From the NCBI RefSeq assembly GCF_021502575.1, contig NZ_JAKFGN010000001.1, positions 186,001 through 250,000 on the forward strand: a stretch of 64,000 bases of DNA, written 5' to 3'. Of the stretch, positions 45,856 through 55,529 are shown piece by piece (within the stretch, counting starts at the first letter, position 1; each line of letters opens with the position of its first letter). This DNA is from Bradyrhizobium sp. G127 (lineage in GTDB: Bacteria; Pseudomonadota; Alphaproteobacteria; Rhizobiales; Xanthobacteraceae). Made by a program: the position numbers and the translations under genes. A model generated the notes under the pieces. The model did not search any database. It saw only the letters and a list, made by a program, of their open reading frames with translations, and was not told the origin of the DNA.

Positions 45856-47115
45856 CTAGGCGTGTGATTGCGTAATAGGCTCGCCGCCGCCCATCGCTTC
45901 CCTCGCCGCCCGCACGCCGCTTTCCTGTGCGCCGTGGGCCGTCGTGAAGAAATCCGGCGACGTGGCTTCGCCCGCGAAAAACAAACGTCCGTCGATCGGC
46001 GCGGCCAGCGCCGCGCGTTTGTCGGCATGGCCTGGCAGCGCGTGGGAATAGGAGCCGCGCGCAAATGGATCGCGCGACCAGTGCGATTCGCCGAGCGGTG
46101 TCAGCTTGCTGCGATAGTTTGAGCCGAGCAGGCCGACGATTTCGTCGATGGCCGCCGCCGCCATTGCGCCGCCGCCCGCGTCTTCCAGCTCGCGCGCATA
46201 GCGGCCGCCGAAAAAGCCTTCGATGCAATTCCGGCCGAACGGGCGCAGATGATAGGTGCCCATGGCCGTGCGCATCGCCGGCGCGCGCAGGTTGCCGTCC
46301 TTCGGCAGATCGTTGTCGCCGTCGAGCGCCAGCATCACCTTGTCGTCGGCGCCGAGCGGCAGCATCGCCGCGGCATGCACCTTGTCCGGCAGGGCGGGAT
46401 GAAAGCGGATTGCTTCCGCGGCCATCAGGTCGGTCGGGACGCAGACGATCACCTTGCCCGCGGTCAGCGTGCCGCGCGAGGTTTCGATTTTGATACGCGC
46501 GCCGGAATGATCGATGAGCGTGACGTTGCAATTCAGGGCGACGTTGCACCGCGCGCCGTAGGCGGCGATCAATGCGCCATAGCCGCGCGGCACGCGCCAG
46601 TTGATTTCGGTGTCTTCGTATTCCTCGAAATCCTTCACCGAGACTTGATCGAGCTCGCAGCCGTTGATGTAGGTCGAGACGGCGTCGATCATCGGATTCC
46701 AGCGGTTGCCGGGTTCGAGATAGTCGGCGGCGGCGCTGTCCTGCGCGGCTTGCGAAGCGGCATGGGTGCGCATGAAGAACGCATCGAGCGCGGCAAAGAA
46801 ATCGTCGCGCTCTGCCTGCGGAAACACGTCCTTGTAGCTGCGTTGCCGCCATGGCGGCAGCGACCGGTCGATCTCGAAGCCGAGGCCTTCCGCGATGGCA
46901 ACGAACGGATTCCTGTCGGCGGAATGCAGCCAGCCGCAGCCGAGATCGAACGGAATGCCTGCGCTTGTCATGATGGTGTGAGCCCGTCCGCCGATGCGGT
47001 CGCGCGCTTCCAGCACGAGGGACGAGAGGCCCGAGCGTTCGAGCGTGTGCGCGGCGGCGAGGCCGGCGGCGCCGGCGCCGATGATGGCCACATCGATGTC
47101 GGAGGGGAGGGTCAT
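45856..47115 (-). CDS. FAD-dependent amine oxidase (flavin monoamine oxidase family)
   Basis: A 419-residue flavoprotein. The dinucleotide-binding fold opens with VAIIGAGAAGLAAAHTLE and the second Glu in LVLEARDRIGGRAHTI, as in monoamine oxidase. The FAD-contacting C-terminal segment RLFFAGEATSPDF lies near residue 385. An aromatic cage residue can be seen in the GSYSHALPG segment. It oxidises a primary or secondary amine (polyamine or aromatic amine) to an imine with hydrogen peroxide; the exact substrate is open. A MarR regulator lies 55 nt upstream in the same direction and may control it. Confidence 0.9.
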   Translation of the reverse strand: MTLPSDIDVAIIGAGAAGLAAAHTLERSGLSSLVLEARDRIGGRAHTIMTSAGIPFDLGCGWLHSADRNPFVAIAEGLGFEIDRSLPPWRQRSYKDVFPQAERDDFFAALDAFFMRTHAASQAAQDSAAADYLEPGNRWNPMIDAVSTYINGCELDQVSVKDFEEYEDTEINWRVPRGYGALIAAYGARCNVALNCNVTLIDHSGARIKIETSRGTLTAGKVIVCVPTDLMAAEAIRFHPALPDKVHAAAMLPLGADDKVMLALDGDNDLPKDGNLRAPAMRTAMGTYHLRPFGRNCIEGFFGGRYARELEDAGGGAMAAAAIDEIVGLLGSNYRSKLTPLGESHWSRDPFARGSYSHALPGHADKRAALAAPIDGRLFFAGEATSPDFFTTAHGAQESGVRAAREAMGGGEPITQSHA

Positions 47116-47170
47116 GAGCGGAGGCAACAATTGCTTTTCGGAAACGGCGTGTCTTGGGACATTGCTCAAT

Positions 47171-47629
47171 TCAACCTTTGGCGGTTTCGCGCATGACATC
47201 GGACCAAGCGGCGAACGCGCGCGCGCCGCCACGCTCGAACGCGCGGGCCATCACGCGGCGCTCGTGCTCCGAAGCCTGATGCTCCACCTTCCGTCCGGCC
47301 GCGGTGAGGCGCAGCACTTTGAAGCGATGAAGAGTCGGATGCGCCGTCGCGGTGGCATAGCCTTTCTCGATCAGCAGCGTCATGGGCCGGTGCAGCGCTT
47401 GCTTCGAGATGTCGAGGATCGCGAGCAGGTCGGAGACCGTCAGATCGTTGCCGCGCGCGATCGAATACAGGATGCGGTGATGGACCCGCGTCAGGCCCAC
47501 GGTGGCCAGATAGCGGTCCGCCTCGCGCGTCATCCCGCGCCAGCCGAAATACATCAGCTCCAGCGCCTCATCCATGGGATGGAGTTTTTTCAGGTCAACT
47601 ATATTGACGTGTGAATTGGAAGGCTTCAT
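47171..47629 (-). CDS. MarR-family transcriptional regulator
   Basis: A 152-residue winged-helix regulator. After a dimerisation helix (ALELMYFGWRGMTREADRYL) come LTRVHHRILYSIARGNDLTVSD, the recognition helix in ILDISKQALHRPMTLL and the wing TATAHPTLHRFKVLRLTAAG. It binds as a dimer to palindromic DNA and is usually released by small aromatic ligands. It precedes the amine oxidase gene on the same strand (55 nt gap), so the oxidase is a plausible target, and it is divergent from a membrane-protein gene with 211 nt between. Confidence 0.9.
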   Translation of the reverse strand: MKPSNSHVNIVDLKKLHPMDEALELMYFGWRGMTREADRYLATVGLTRVHHRILYSIARGNDLTVSDLLAILDISKQALHRPMTLLIEKGYATATAHPTLHRFKVLRLTAAGRKVEHQASEHERRVMARAFERGGARAFAAWSDVMRETAKG

Positions 47630-47840
47630 GGTGGCGACAGTCCCGCGGGAGGCTGGTCATAACCGAGTTGGGAGAGATATCCCGTCTCGGCAGCAGGATA
47701 ACTTGTTTTGAAGACTTCGCCCAATCGTGGATTGCAGCGGACGGCGCGATGGGTTTGCGGGTCGGACTGCGTGATCGCGGGAATATTAGGGTTGCTGCGG
47801 CGACAGCCGCGGCAGCGAACTATCAAAGGGAGAGAGCCGC

Positions 47841-48278
47841 ATGCGCTTTGATATCGTCATTCTCGCCGCCAACATGCTGTGGTTCTGCGCGGCCTTCGTA
47901 CAGTTCAGCTTGATGCAGGCCAACACCGTGAAAATTCTGGTGCCCCGCGAGGAGCGAAGCAATCCGATCGCGCCCACGCTGGGCGCCAGCGTTGCGTTTC
48001 TCGGCGGCATGAATCTGCCGATCGGATTGCTGAACGCCTATCTCCTGACCCGGCCGGAGTGGTTCGCATCGCCCGGCGCGGCGGCGGTGATGTTCCTGTT
48101 TTTCGGCTGCTGTCATCTCAGCCAGACCGCCTTCAACATTCCCGTGCTGCTGCGCGGCGGCCGTGTCGGGGCGGCCTACTGGCCGGTGCTGACCGGGCCG
48201 ATGCTGCGCATTTTCGTGATCGACACGGTTTTGAGCGTGGCGAATTTCGGCTATGCGGCGTCGATTGCCGCCCGATAG
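47841..48278 (+). CDS. Hypothetical four-span membrane protein
   Basis: A 145-residue inner-membrane protein with four predicted spans (about residues 4-24, 48-70, 80-100 and 118-140). The first span begins IVILAANMLWFCAAFVQFSL, and the polar loop after it reads VPREERSNPIAPT. No recognised domain or catalytic residues; it looks like a small bradyrhizobial family of unknown function. It is divergent from the MarR gene, which may regulate it. The start ATG follows GGGAGAG with suitable spacing. Confidence 0.72.
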   Translation: MRFDIVILAANMLWFCAAFVQFSLMQANTVKILVPREERSNPIAPTLGASVAFLGGMNLPIGLLNAYLLTRPEWFASPGAAAVMFLFFGCCHLSQTAFNIPVLLRGGRVGAAYWPVLTGPMLRIFVIDTVLSVANFGYAASIAAR

Positions 48279-48298
48279 GGTGGCCCCGTGATACAAAA

Positions 48299-48381
48299 TG
48301 CCCGGCACGGGAGCCGGGCATCCACGTCTTCATTTTTATAGTCCCAAAACGTGGATGGCCGGGACGAGCCCGGCCATGACG
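48299..48381. repeat. Dispersed GGCCGGG palindrome (copy 2)
   Basis: Here the element forms two nested hairpins: ATGCCCGGCACGGGAGCCGG with its mate GGGCAT on the left, and GGATGGCCGGGACGAGCCCG with GCCATGAC on the right, joined by CACGTC ... AACGTG. It lies between convergent genes. Confidence 0.8.
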
Positions 48382-48407
48382 CAGTCTCAAAGATGATCGC
48401 CGGGGCC

Positions 48408-50231
48408 TCAGCCGACCAGCGCGACCTTGCTCTTCTCGGCGCGCTTGCGCTCGTTCGGATCGAGGTGGCGCTTGCGCAGGCGGATCGACTTCGGCGTGAT
48501 CTCCACCAGCTCGTCGTCCTCGATATAGGCTAGCGCCTTTTCCAGCGTCATGCGGATCGGCGGCGTCAGGCGCACCGCTTCGTCCTTCGAGGTGGTGCGG
48601 ATGTTGGTGAGCTGCTTGCCCTTGAGAACGTTGATCTCGAGATCGTTCTCGCGGGTGTGCTCGCCAACGATCATGCCCTTGTAGACCTTCCAGCCCGGCT
48701 CGATCATCATCGGGCCGCGGTCTTCCAGCTTGAACATCGCATAGGCCACCGCCTCGCCCTGTTCGTTGGAAATCAGCACGCCGTTGCGGCGGCCCTGGAT
48801 CTCGCCCTTGTAAGGGAGATAATCGTGGAACAGGCGGTTCATGATCGCGGTGCCGCGGGTGTCGGTCATCAGTTCGCCCTGATAGCCGATCAGGCCGCGG
48901 GTCGGCGCGTAGAACACCAGACGCAGGCGGTTGCCGCCGGAGGGGCGCATCTCGATCATCTCGGCCTTGCGCTCGCTCATTTTCTGAACGACCACGCCGG
49001 AGAATTCCTCGTCGACGTCGATCACGACTTCCTCGACCGGCTCCAGAATCTTGCCGTCGTCATCCTTGGTCAGAACCACACGCGGACGCGACACGGAAAG
49101 CTCAAAGCCTTCGCGGCGCATGTTTTCGATCAGGATCGCGAGCTGCAATTCGCCGCGGCCGGAGACCTCCATCGAATCCTTGTCGGCGGCCTCCACCACG
49201 CGCAGCGCGACGTTGCCTTCGGCCTCGCGCAGCAAACGGTCGCGGATCAGGCGGCTGGTGACCTTGTCGCCTTCGGTGCCGGCGAGCGGCGAGTTGTTGA
49301 CGATGAACGACATCGACACGGTCGGCGGATCGATCGGCTGCGCCTGGATCGGTGTTTCCACCGACGGATCGCAGAACGTATCGGCGACGGTGCCCTTGGT
49401 GAGGCCCGCGATGGCGACGATGTCGCCGGCCTCCGCGAGATCGACCGGCTGGCGCTCGAGACCGCGGAACGCGAGGATCTTGGTGATACGTCCGGTTTCA
49501 ACCACCTTGCCGTCGCGCGACAGCACCTTCACGGCCTGGTTCGGTTTCACCGAACCGGATGCGATGCGGCCGGTGATGATGCGGCCGAGATAGGGGTTGG
49601 CTTCGAGGATGGTGCCGAGCAGGCGGAACGGGCCTTCTTCCACCACCGGCGGCGCGACATGCTTGATGACGAGGTCGAACAGCGGCTTCATGCCGTTGCC
49701 GTTGTCGTCAGGCGCGGTGCCCATCCAGCCGTTCTTGCCGGAACCGTAGAGAATCGGGAAGTCGAGCTGTTCGTCGGTGGCGTCGAGGGCTGCGAACAGA
49801 TCGAACACCTCGTTGACCACTTCGGTGACGCGCGCGTCGGGGCGGTCCACCTTGTTGATGGCGACGATCGGCTTGAGGCCGAGCTTGAGCGCCTTGCCGA
49901 CCACGAACTTGGTCTGCGGCATCGGACCTTCGGCGGCATCGACCAGCACGATCACGCCATCGACCATCGACAGGATGCGCTCGACCTCGCCGCCGAAATC
50001 GGCGTGGCCCGGCGTGTCGACGATGTTGATGCGGGTGTCTTCCCACTCGACCGAGGTGCACTTGGCCAGAATGGTGATGCCGCGCTCGCGCTCGATATCG
50101 TTGGAGTCCATCGCGCGCTCGACCTGGCGCTGGTTCTCGCGGTAGGTGCCCGACTGCTGGAGCAGTTTGTCGACGAGAGTGGTCTTGCCATGGTCGACGT
50201 GCGCGATGATGGCGATATTTCGCAGATTCAT
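48408..50231 (-). CDS. typA: Translational GTPase TypA/BipA
   Basis: A 607-residue ribosome-binding GTPase related to EF-G and LepA. G motifs are [15 protein letters not shown] near residue 10, the switch [16 protein letters not shown] near 75, and NKVDRPDAR near 130, followed by beta-barrel domain II and the BipA-specific C-terminal domain with [15 protein letters not shown]. It helps 50S assembly and growth under stress or cold. The start at 50231 (MNLRNIAII) is clear because the upstream frame reads into the Crp-gene terminator. Single gene. Confidence 0.97.
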   Translation of the reverse strand: MNLRNIAIIAHVDHGKTTLVDKLLQQSGTYRENQRQVERAMDSNDIERERGITILAKCTSVEWEDTRINIVDTPGHADFGGEVERILSMVDGVIVLVDAAEGPMPQTKFVVGKALKLGLKPIVAINKVDRPDARVTEVVNEVFDLFAALDATDEQLDFPILYGSGKNGWMGTAPDDNGNGMKPLFDLVIKHVAPPVVEEGPFRLLGTILEANPYLGRIITGRIASGSVKPNQAVKVLSRDGKVVETGRITKILAFRGLERQPVDLAEAGDIVAIAGLTKGTVADTFCDPSVETPIQAQPIDPPTVSMSFIVNNSPLAGTEGDKVTSRLIRDRLLREAEGNVALRVVEAADKDSMEVSGRGELQLAILIENMRREGFELSVSRPRVVLTKDDDGKILEPVEEVVIDVDEEFSGVVVQKMSERKAEMIEMRPSGGNRLRLVFYAPTRGLIGYQGELMTDTRGTAIMNRLFHDYLPYKGEIQGRRNGVLISNEQGEAVAYAMFKLEDRGPMMIEPGWKVYKGMIVGEHTRENDLEINVLKGKQLTNIRTTSKDEAVRLTPPIRMTLEKALAYIEDDELVEITPKSIRLRKRHLDPNERKRAEKSKVALVG

Positions 50232-50294
50232 GTTCGTTTCGTTCTGGCCGCCTTGAGCGCGGTCCGTAAAATGGGGGTCACCAAAAGACCCGCC

Positions 50295-50332
50295 CAAAAA
50301 GAGGTTGCCCGGTCCATGATGAACCGGGCAAC
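50295..50332 (-). terminator. Intrinsic terminator of the Crp-family gene
   Basis: Read on the minus strand, GTTGCCCGGT pairs perfectly with ACCGGGCAAC around a 9-nt loop and is followed by CTC and five T. It separates the Crp-type gene from typA. Confidence 0.8.
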
Positions 50333-50427
50333 TCGAATACCGTTGCGGCGCAATATAGTCAGGATTTCGCGAAAAACAATGCATTTCCGGGGGTCCGGAG
50401 CGGCAATTTCAGGCGGCAAAAGTGCCC

Positions 50428-51183
50428 TCAGGCCCCGTTTTCGACGGTCGGATAGACCCCGCGCAGCACTTCCTCGAAATGATATTTGACAGCTTCGTTA
50501 CAGAGGCATGACCGAATCGCCAGCGCATCCGAATTGCGGATCAGGATCGCCCCCCGGCGGGTCTCCAGGATGCCCTCGGCCTTCAGGGTCTGGATCACGC
50601 GGCTGGTGTAGCTGCGGCCGACGCCCAGCATGGTGGAGAGCTGCTCGTGGGTCAGCGGAACGAGATCGCTGTCGATCCGCTCCCGCGCCGACATGATCCA
50701 TTTCGCGGTTCGCTGCTCGATGGAATGGATCGCATTGCAGGCGGTGGACTGGAATATCTGCGCCAGCATGCAGTCGGCATAGCGCGCGAACAGATGGCGC
50801 ATCGTCGGCGATTTCTCCTTTGCCGCGTCAAGTTTCGAGACACGCAGGCGTGCGCATGGGCCGCCGACCTTGACGACGATGCGCGTGTAGGCGGGCAGGT
50901 AGCCCTGACTGACGATGCCGCCCACCGCGCCTTCGCGGCCGACCAGAATGGTCTCGACATCGCGGCCGTCCTCGTTCGGCACGACGAAGGACACGAGGCT
51001 GGGACCACAGGGAAAATGCACGGTCTCGACGTCGTCGCCGGGGTTGTAGAGCAAGTCGTCCGCCTGCGCCTCGGCCATCTCAAGGAACGGCTCGATCAGG
51101 GCGAAGTCCGCGGCGTTCAGATGGCGCAGCAGATTGTTGAACGGACGGTCTCCGCTTTTGGTCGCAACCGGTGATCTTGCCAT
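50428..51183 (-). CDS. Crp/Fnr-family transcriptional regulator
   Basis: A 251-residue regulator with a cyclic-nucleotide-binding-like beta-roll (about 20-140; LLYNPGDDVETVHFPCGPSL) and a C-terminal helix-turn-helix (EQLSTMLGVGRSYTSRVI, about 185-205). It lacks the four Fnr cysteines, so it is not an iron-sulphur sensor of that type. The effector is unknown; a cyclase is encoded elsewhere in the window, but a link would be a guess. GGGGAG lies 3-4 nt before ATG at 51183. It is divergent from the response-regulator gene with 175 nt between. Confidence 0.92.
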   Translation of the reverse strand: MARSPVATKSGDRPFNNLLRHLNAADFALIEPFLEMAEAQADDLLYNPGDDVETVHFPCGPSLVSFVVPNEDGRDVETILVGREGAVGGIVSQGYLPAYTRIVVKVGGPCARLRVSKLDAAKEKSPTMRHLFARYADCMLAQIFQSTACNAIHSIEQRTAKWIMSARERIDSDLVPLTHEQLSTMLGVGRSYTSRVIQTLKAEGILETRRGAILIRNSDALAIRSCLCNEAVKYHFEEVLRGVYPTVENGA

Positions 51184-51358
51184 GGTCTCCCCTTGCCGCG
51201 CGCACCTTAGCGTGGCGCGTCGCGGGCTTGTGTTCAGAACTGCACAGACTACGCCCGGAATATGTGGTCGGTTCCGCGTGGGAACCGGCCTCGCGGCTAT
51301 TTCAGCGCGAGGCCCGGGGTTCCAGCGGGCTTCTTCGCCATTCACCGGGACATGACCC

Positions 51359-51763
51359 ATGACATCCATCGACCCCGAGGGGCCGACGGCCGCGAGCCCT
51401 GCCGATCTGCCGGATGATGTGCTGGTGGTGGAGGACGATCCGCTGATCGCCCTCGATGTCAGCGAGACGATCGTCGATTTCGGCGTGGCAACGGTGCGAA
51501 CGGCACGTACCGTCGCGGCGGCGCTGCAACTGATTGCCGAGCGCGCACCGAAATTTGTGCTGCTGGATGTCGGGCTTGTCCGGGAAAAGAGTTTTGCCGT
51601 CGCCGAACAACTCGCAATCCGGAAAATTCCGTTCGTGTTCGTCACCGGATACTCCGGCGACGGAAAAATCCCGGCGGCGTTTGCGCGCATTCCGGTGCTG
51701 ACCAAACCCTATATGCGCGATGCATTGCGGAATGCACTGCGCGCCTGGCGCGCGCAGACGTAA
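51359..51763 (+). CDS. Single-domain response regulator
   Basis: A 134-residue receiver domain without an output domain. The acidic pair is in VVEDDPL near residues 25-27, the phosphoacceptor Asp70 in FVLLDVGL, the Thr in FVTGYSG near 96 and Lys116 in VLTKPY. Such CheY-like or phosphorelay proteins act by protein contact. No histidine kinase is adjacent, so it is an orphan. It has a short Pro/Ala-rich N-terminal extension (about 18 residues). Its stop is 3 nt from the stop of the convergent TAXI gene. Confidence 0.92.
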   Translation: MTSIDPEGPTAASPADLPDDVLVVEDDPLIALDVSETIVDFGVATVRTARTVAAALQLIAERAPKFVLLDVGLVREKSFAVAEQLAIRKIPFVFVTGYSGDGKIPAAFARIPVLTKPYMRDALRNALRAWRAQT

Positions 51764-51766
51764 GCG

Positions 51767-53176
51767 TCAGGCGACGTGGCTGCGCACCGGCGGCACGACC
51801 TTCGACCCCATATCGAGCAGGAAGGTCTTCCGGTCGGCGACGGCGTTGTGGAATTGTTCGAGCGCGATGCTGAATGCAGTCAGCGAGCCTTCCTCGATGG
51901 CGCCGTCCTCGAAGCAATGCAGCGTATCGCGCATGATCTCGTCGGCCTCCGCCTGCATACCGTCGAGTTCGTCGATCGAGGTGGACTTGCGCGCGGCGGT
52001 CAGCATTTCCAGCAGGCGCTCGCGCAGGCCTGAATTGGTGACGCGCTCGTCCTTGCGCAGATAGCTCGCAAACCACGCGCCCGCCGAACCCAGCGCGGAC
52101 AGCGCCATCAGGCTGCCCCAGATGTAATCGCTGTATTTGTCGAGGAAGGATTTCTCCTCGCCATCGACATAGGCGGCAGCACCCGGATGGGCCGGAATCG
52201 CGGCGTCCTTGTCGGTGTCGGGGGTTTCCAGCTTGGCGGTCTGCGGAAATTCATTCTGCACGGCCTGACGGATGGAGAACAGTTCGCGCGTCAGTGCGCC
52301 GACGGTGACTTCCGACAGCGATTTCCGCGCCACGATATGGTGCGCGAAGCTGATGGTGTCGATCTTGTCCTCGGGCCGCACCGGTTTCGCGCCGAAGGTG
52401 CCGGCAGGAATCTCGCCGGATTCGTAGACCGGATATTTCTGCGCGATGGCGTCGGCGGTATCGAGCGTCAGGAACGTGGCTGTCTTGCCGTCGCGGGTGG
52501 TCGCGGCGATGGCGTCCGCGGTGATCTTGCTGTTGAGCGGACCCACCGCGAGGAAGGCGTCGAGCTTTTCGTTCTTCACCGCGTCGGCGAAACCGGTGGT
52601 GGTGAACTGGACAACCTGGACGCTTTCCGGCTTCACGCCGGACTGGGTGAGGATCACCTTCAGCAGATTGACGTTGGCCTGGGTGCGGCCGATCACGCCG
52701 ACGCGCTTGCCGGCAAGCTGCTCGATCTTGGTGATCGCGCCTTTCTTCTTGCCGGTGCCGATGGCCCACAGCACCGCGAAATTTTTGCGGATGCTGGCGA
52801 CCGCCATTGCATCCTTCGGCAGTTCGGTATCGCCGCGGATCACGGCGAGATCGGTGGTGCCGGCGTTGAAGCTTGCAGCGCTTGCGCTGGTGCCTTCGGT
52901 TACGATCGGACGAAGTCGGACATACTTGCGGTCGCGCGACAGGGTCTGCGCGATCGACTGAATGACCTTGACGTCATCGCTGTAAGGAGGTCCGACCGCG
53001 ATCCGCAGATGAACCGGGCGGTTCAGGTAATAGATCGTGCCGCCCACCGCCGCGACGGTCGCCAGCACCGCGGCGACGATCATCATCATGGCCTTCATCT
53101 TGTGAGGCCGCGGCGTGCTGGCCGGGCGCAGCCCGTCGCCGGCCGTCGATCTGGAAAACATGTCGCTGAAGCTCAT
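51767..53176 (-). CDS. Membrane-anchored TAXI-family solute receptor
   Basis: A 469-residue protein of the TAXI TRAP receptor family. A cytosolic N-terminus of about 27 residues precedes a membrane anchor (residues 28-48, MMMIVAAVLATVAAVGGTIYY) in place of a cleavable signal. The receptor domain (about 55-335) includes TEGTSASAASFNAG and the AGKRVGVIGRTQANVNLL segment. A second span near 347-367 (YIWGSLMALSALGSAGAWFAS) leads to a helical cytosolic tail of about 100 residues. No TRAP permease is nearby, so it looks more like a fixed receptor than a transport shuttle protein. Confidence 0.87.
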   Translation of the reverse strand: MSFSDMFSRSTAGDGLRPASTPRPHKMKAMMMIVAAVLATVAAVGGTIYYLNRPVHLRIAVGPPYSDDVKVIQSIAQTLSRDRKYVRLRPIVTEGTSASAASFNAGTTDLAVIRGDTELPKDAMAVASIRKNFAVLWAIGTGKKKGAITKIEQLAGKRVGVIGRTQANVNLLKVILTQSGVKPESVQVVQFTTTGFADAVKNEKLDAFLAVGPLNSKITADAIAATTRDGKTATFLTLDTADAIAQKYPVYESGEIPAGTFGAKPVRPEDKIDTISFAHHIVARKSLSEVTVGALTRELFSIRQAVQNEFPQTAKLETPDTDKDAAIPAHPGAAAYVDGEEKSFLDKYSDYIWGSLMALSALGSAGAWFASYLRKDERVTNSGLRERLLEMLTAARKSTSIDELDGMQAEADEIMRDTLHCFEDGAIEEGSLTAFSIALEQFHNAVADRKTFLLDMGSKVVPPVRSHVA

Positions 53177-53365
53177 GGTCCACCGCGCCTCCCGGCATTC
53201 GTCCTATTATACCAGATGTGCAGATGTTTCGCAGGTTCCATACCGTCATGGTTAGCGACCCGAGCGCGGCTTTTCCGTGACCCGGCCGGGACCCATTACC
53301 GTTCATATTCGTTTGAAGGGCGGGGGCGGCAGTTCTAACCTCCGGCTAAAGCAAGGGAGAAGGCG

Positions 53366-53659
53366 ATGGTTGAACGGCTTACCGCTGATGCGCGCCGCGC
53401 GGCGCTGGCGAAACTGACCGGCTGGTCGGAGGTGCCGGCCCGCGACGCCATCGTGCGGACGTTCACGTTCAGGGATTTCAATGAGGCGTTCGGCTTCATG
53501 ACCCGCGCCGCGCTGGTGGCGGAGAAGAGCGACCATCATCCGGAGTGGCGCAACGTCTACAAGACGGTGGAGGTGGTGCTGTCCACCCACGACGCCGGCG
53601 GCGTCACCAGCCGCGACATCGCGCTGGCCGAGGCGATGAACCGGCTCGCGGGTGCATGA
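53366..53659 (+). CDS. phhB: 4a-hydroxytetrahydrobiopterin dehydratase (PCD)
   Basis: A 97-residue pterin-4a-carbinolamine dehydratase. The motif EKSDHHPEW near residue 50, followed by [19 protein letters not shown], gives the two His and the Trp-Asn loop of the active site. It regenerates tetrahydropterin after aromatic hydroxylation, but in bacteria lacking phenylalanine hydroxylase the protein may serve molybdopterin or folate metabolism. No hydroxylase gene lies nearby. AAGGGAGAAGG precedes ATG at 53366. Confidence 0.93.
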   Translation: MVERLTADARRAALAKLTGWSEVPARDAIVRTFTFRDFNEAFGFMTRAALVAEKSDHHPEWRNVYKTVEVVLSTHDAGGVTSRDIALAEAMNRLAGA

Positions 53660-53736
53660 TCCCGATCTTGTGATGGCGCGCGCAATCCTTAACTAGAGCC
53701 TGCGGCGCTGTCAGCTCCGCCTGAGGGACTTGAACC

Positions 53737-54114
53737 ATGACATCCGACCACACGGCCCATTTCGAGCGCGCGGAAAAGCTCGCGAAGGATCCGGAGCGCG
53801 TGCGCAGGAATTTCTGGATCAAGCTCAAGCGCGTCGCGGTGAAACTGCCGTTCGCGGAGGATTTGCTGGCGGCGTATTACTGCGCGTTCGACCGGGAGAC
53901 GCCGCGCCATGTGCAGGCGGCGCTGTTAGGTGCGATCGCCTACTTCGTGCTGCCATTCGATTTTCTTCCCGACATGCTGCCGGTGCTCGGCTTCACCGAC
54001 GACGCGGCGGTGCTCGCCACCGCGATCCGCATGGTGTCGAGCCACATCACGCCGGCGCACCGCAAGGCCGCGCACGCGGCGATGACGTGGGGACTGGAAG
54101 AGGCGGACGCGTAA
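53737..54114 (+). CDS. YkvA-family (DUF1232) membrane protein
   Basis: A 125-residue protein with a basic helical N-terminus (about 1-55) and a DUF1232 segment near residues 65-100: ALLGAIAYFVLPFDFLPDMLPVLGFTDDAAVL, where the PFDFLPD core and DDAA define the family. It probably has one or two membrane spans. The function is unknown. The upstream phhB gene ends 77 nt before; the two may share a transcript. Confidence 0.9.
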   Translation: MTSDHTAHFERAEKLAKDPERVRRNFWIKLKRVAVKLPFAEDLLAAYYCAFDRETPRHVQAALLGAIAYFVLPFDFLPDMLPVLGFTDDAAVLATAIRMVSSHITPAHRKAAHAAMTWGLEEADA

Positions 54115-54135
54115 CTGATTCTCGAAATCAAATAC

Positions 54136-54221
54136 CGTCATGGCCGGGCTTGACCCGGCCATCCACGACTGCTCGGCTTGTCTCCAAGACGTGGATGCCC
54201 GGCACAAGGCCGGGCATGACG
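54136..54221. repeat. Dispersed GGCCGGG palindrome (copy 3)
   Basis: CGTCATGGCCGGGCTTGACC with CGGCCATCCACG on the left is followed by GACGTGGATGCCCGGCACAA and GGCCGGGCATGACG on the right: two hairpins facing each other, with CACG/CGTG between. Confidence 0.85.
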
Positions 54222-54251
54222 AGTTGAGAGATAGAGTTGCGGCTTAAACTC

Positions 54252-55226
54252 TCACGGATGCAGGATCACCTTGCCCATGGCCTTGCGCTCGGCAAGCACC
54301 TTGAGCGCGTCGGTGGTCTTTTCCAGCGGGAAGGTGCTGTCGACATGGGATGAAATCTTGCCCTCGGCGGCCCACTTCATCAGCTTCTCGAGCGCGGCGC
54401 GGCCCTGCTTCGGCTCGCGCTTCATGTGCGCGCCCCAGAACACGCCGCGAATGTCGCAGCCCTTGAGCAGTGCGAGGTTGAGCGGGATTTTCGGAATATC
54501 GCCCGCGGCGAAACCGATCACCAGGAAGCGTCCCTTCCATCCGAGCGAGCGCACGCCGATTTCGGCATAGCTGCCGCCGACCGGATCGAACACGATGTCG
54601 ATGCCCTTGTCGCCGCCGACCCGCTTGAGCGCTTCCTTCAGATCTTCCTTGGCGTAGTTGATGGTGAGATCGGCGCCGTGCTTTTTCGCAAACTCCAGCT
54701 TCTCGTCGCTCGATGCGCAGGCGATCACTTTGAGGCCAAGCACCTTGCCGAGTTCGCAGGCAGCTAAGCCGACGCCGCCGGCGGCGCCGAACACCACAAG
54801 CGTCTCGCCGGGCTTCGGATCGGCGCGGTCTTCCAGCGCATGCAGCGCGGTGCCGTAGATCACGATGACGCCGGCGGCGCGGTCGAAGTCGAGCGCGTCG
54901 GGAATCTTCACGATCGAATTCGCGGGCAGCGCGATCTTCTGGCGCGCGCCGTTATGTCCGCATGAGGCTGCGACGCGATCGCCCGGCTTGAGATCGGTGA
55001 CGCCGGCGCCGACGCTCTCGACCACGCCCGCGATCTCGGCGGCCGGCGAAAACGGAAACGGCGGCTTGACCTGATACTTGCCCTGAATCATCAGCAGGTC
55101 GAAGAAATTCAGCGCCGCCGCCTTGATGGCGATGACAGCTTCGCCGGGACCCGCGACGGGATCAGGAATATCGCTCAGCACGAGATCGTCGGGACCGCAG
55201 TACTGCGAGCAGAGAATGGCTTTCAT
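54252..55226 (-). CDS. NADPH:quinone oxidoreductase, zinc-independent MDR family
   Basis: A 324-residue medium-chain reductase. A GroES-like domain (about 1-125) has GPGEAVIAIKAAALNFFDLL, and the Rossmann domain has VVFGAAGGVGLAACELGKVLG near residue 145. The structural zinc cysteines of alcohol dehydrogenases are absent, as in quinone oxidoreductases that reduce quinones or enals with NADPH. The closing PLEKTTDALKVLAERKAMGKV is typical. It is transcribed alone. Confidence 0.93.
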   Translation of the reverse strand: MKAILCSQYCGPDDLVLSDIPDPVAGPGEAVIAIKAAALNFFDLLMIQGKYQVKPPFPFSPAAEIAGVVESVGAGVTDLKPGDRVAASCGHNGARQKIALPANSIVKIPDALDFDRAAGVIVIYGTALHALEDRADPKPGETLVVFGAAGGVGLAACELGKVLGLKVIACASSDEKLEFAKKHGADLTINYAKEDLKEALKRVGGDKGIDIVFDPVGGSYAEIGVRSLGWKGRFLVIGFAAGDIPKIPLNLALLKGCDIRGVFWGAHMKREPKQGRAALEKLMKWAAEGKISSHVDSTFPLEKTTDALKVLAERKAMGKVILHP

Positions 55227-55529
55227 CGAAACACCTGACGTTCAAGGAAGTAGGCGGACTTCATGCCGGATTTGGCGGGGCGCGACAATCTGAATCGCGC
55301 GCGGCTTGCGTGGTATAACTATGTTTGAAACAGTGCGGCCGCTAAGTAAGATGGGTCGCGCGATCCGTCGCCGGTTGCTGCGTGCGGTCGCGCCGGTTTT
55401 CACCGGCGGCTGCGGCAAAGCGCGGCGGCGGGGGTTAACTTTCCGACAAGCGGTTTGGGGTCTATTGCACATCCCCACGCAACGGCGAGCCATCTTCCAG
55501 TCACAATATTGAAGGAACGAGTTCCGGTG

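Noticed and set aside
51184-51705. N-terminal extension of the Crp-type regulator to 51705
   Set aside because: It is antisense to the response regulator, and the Shine-Dalgarno at 51183 fits the family start.
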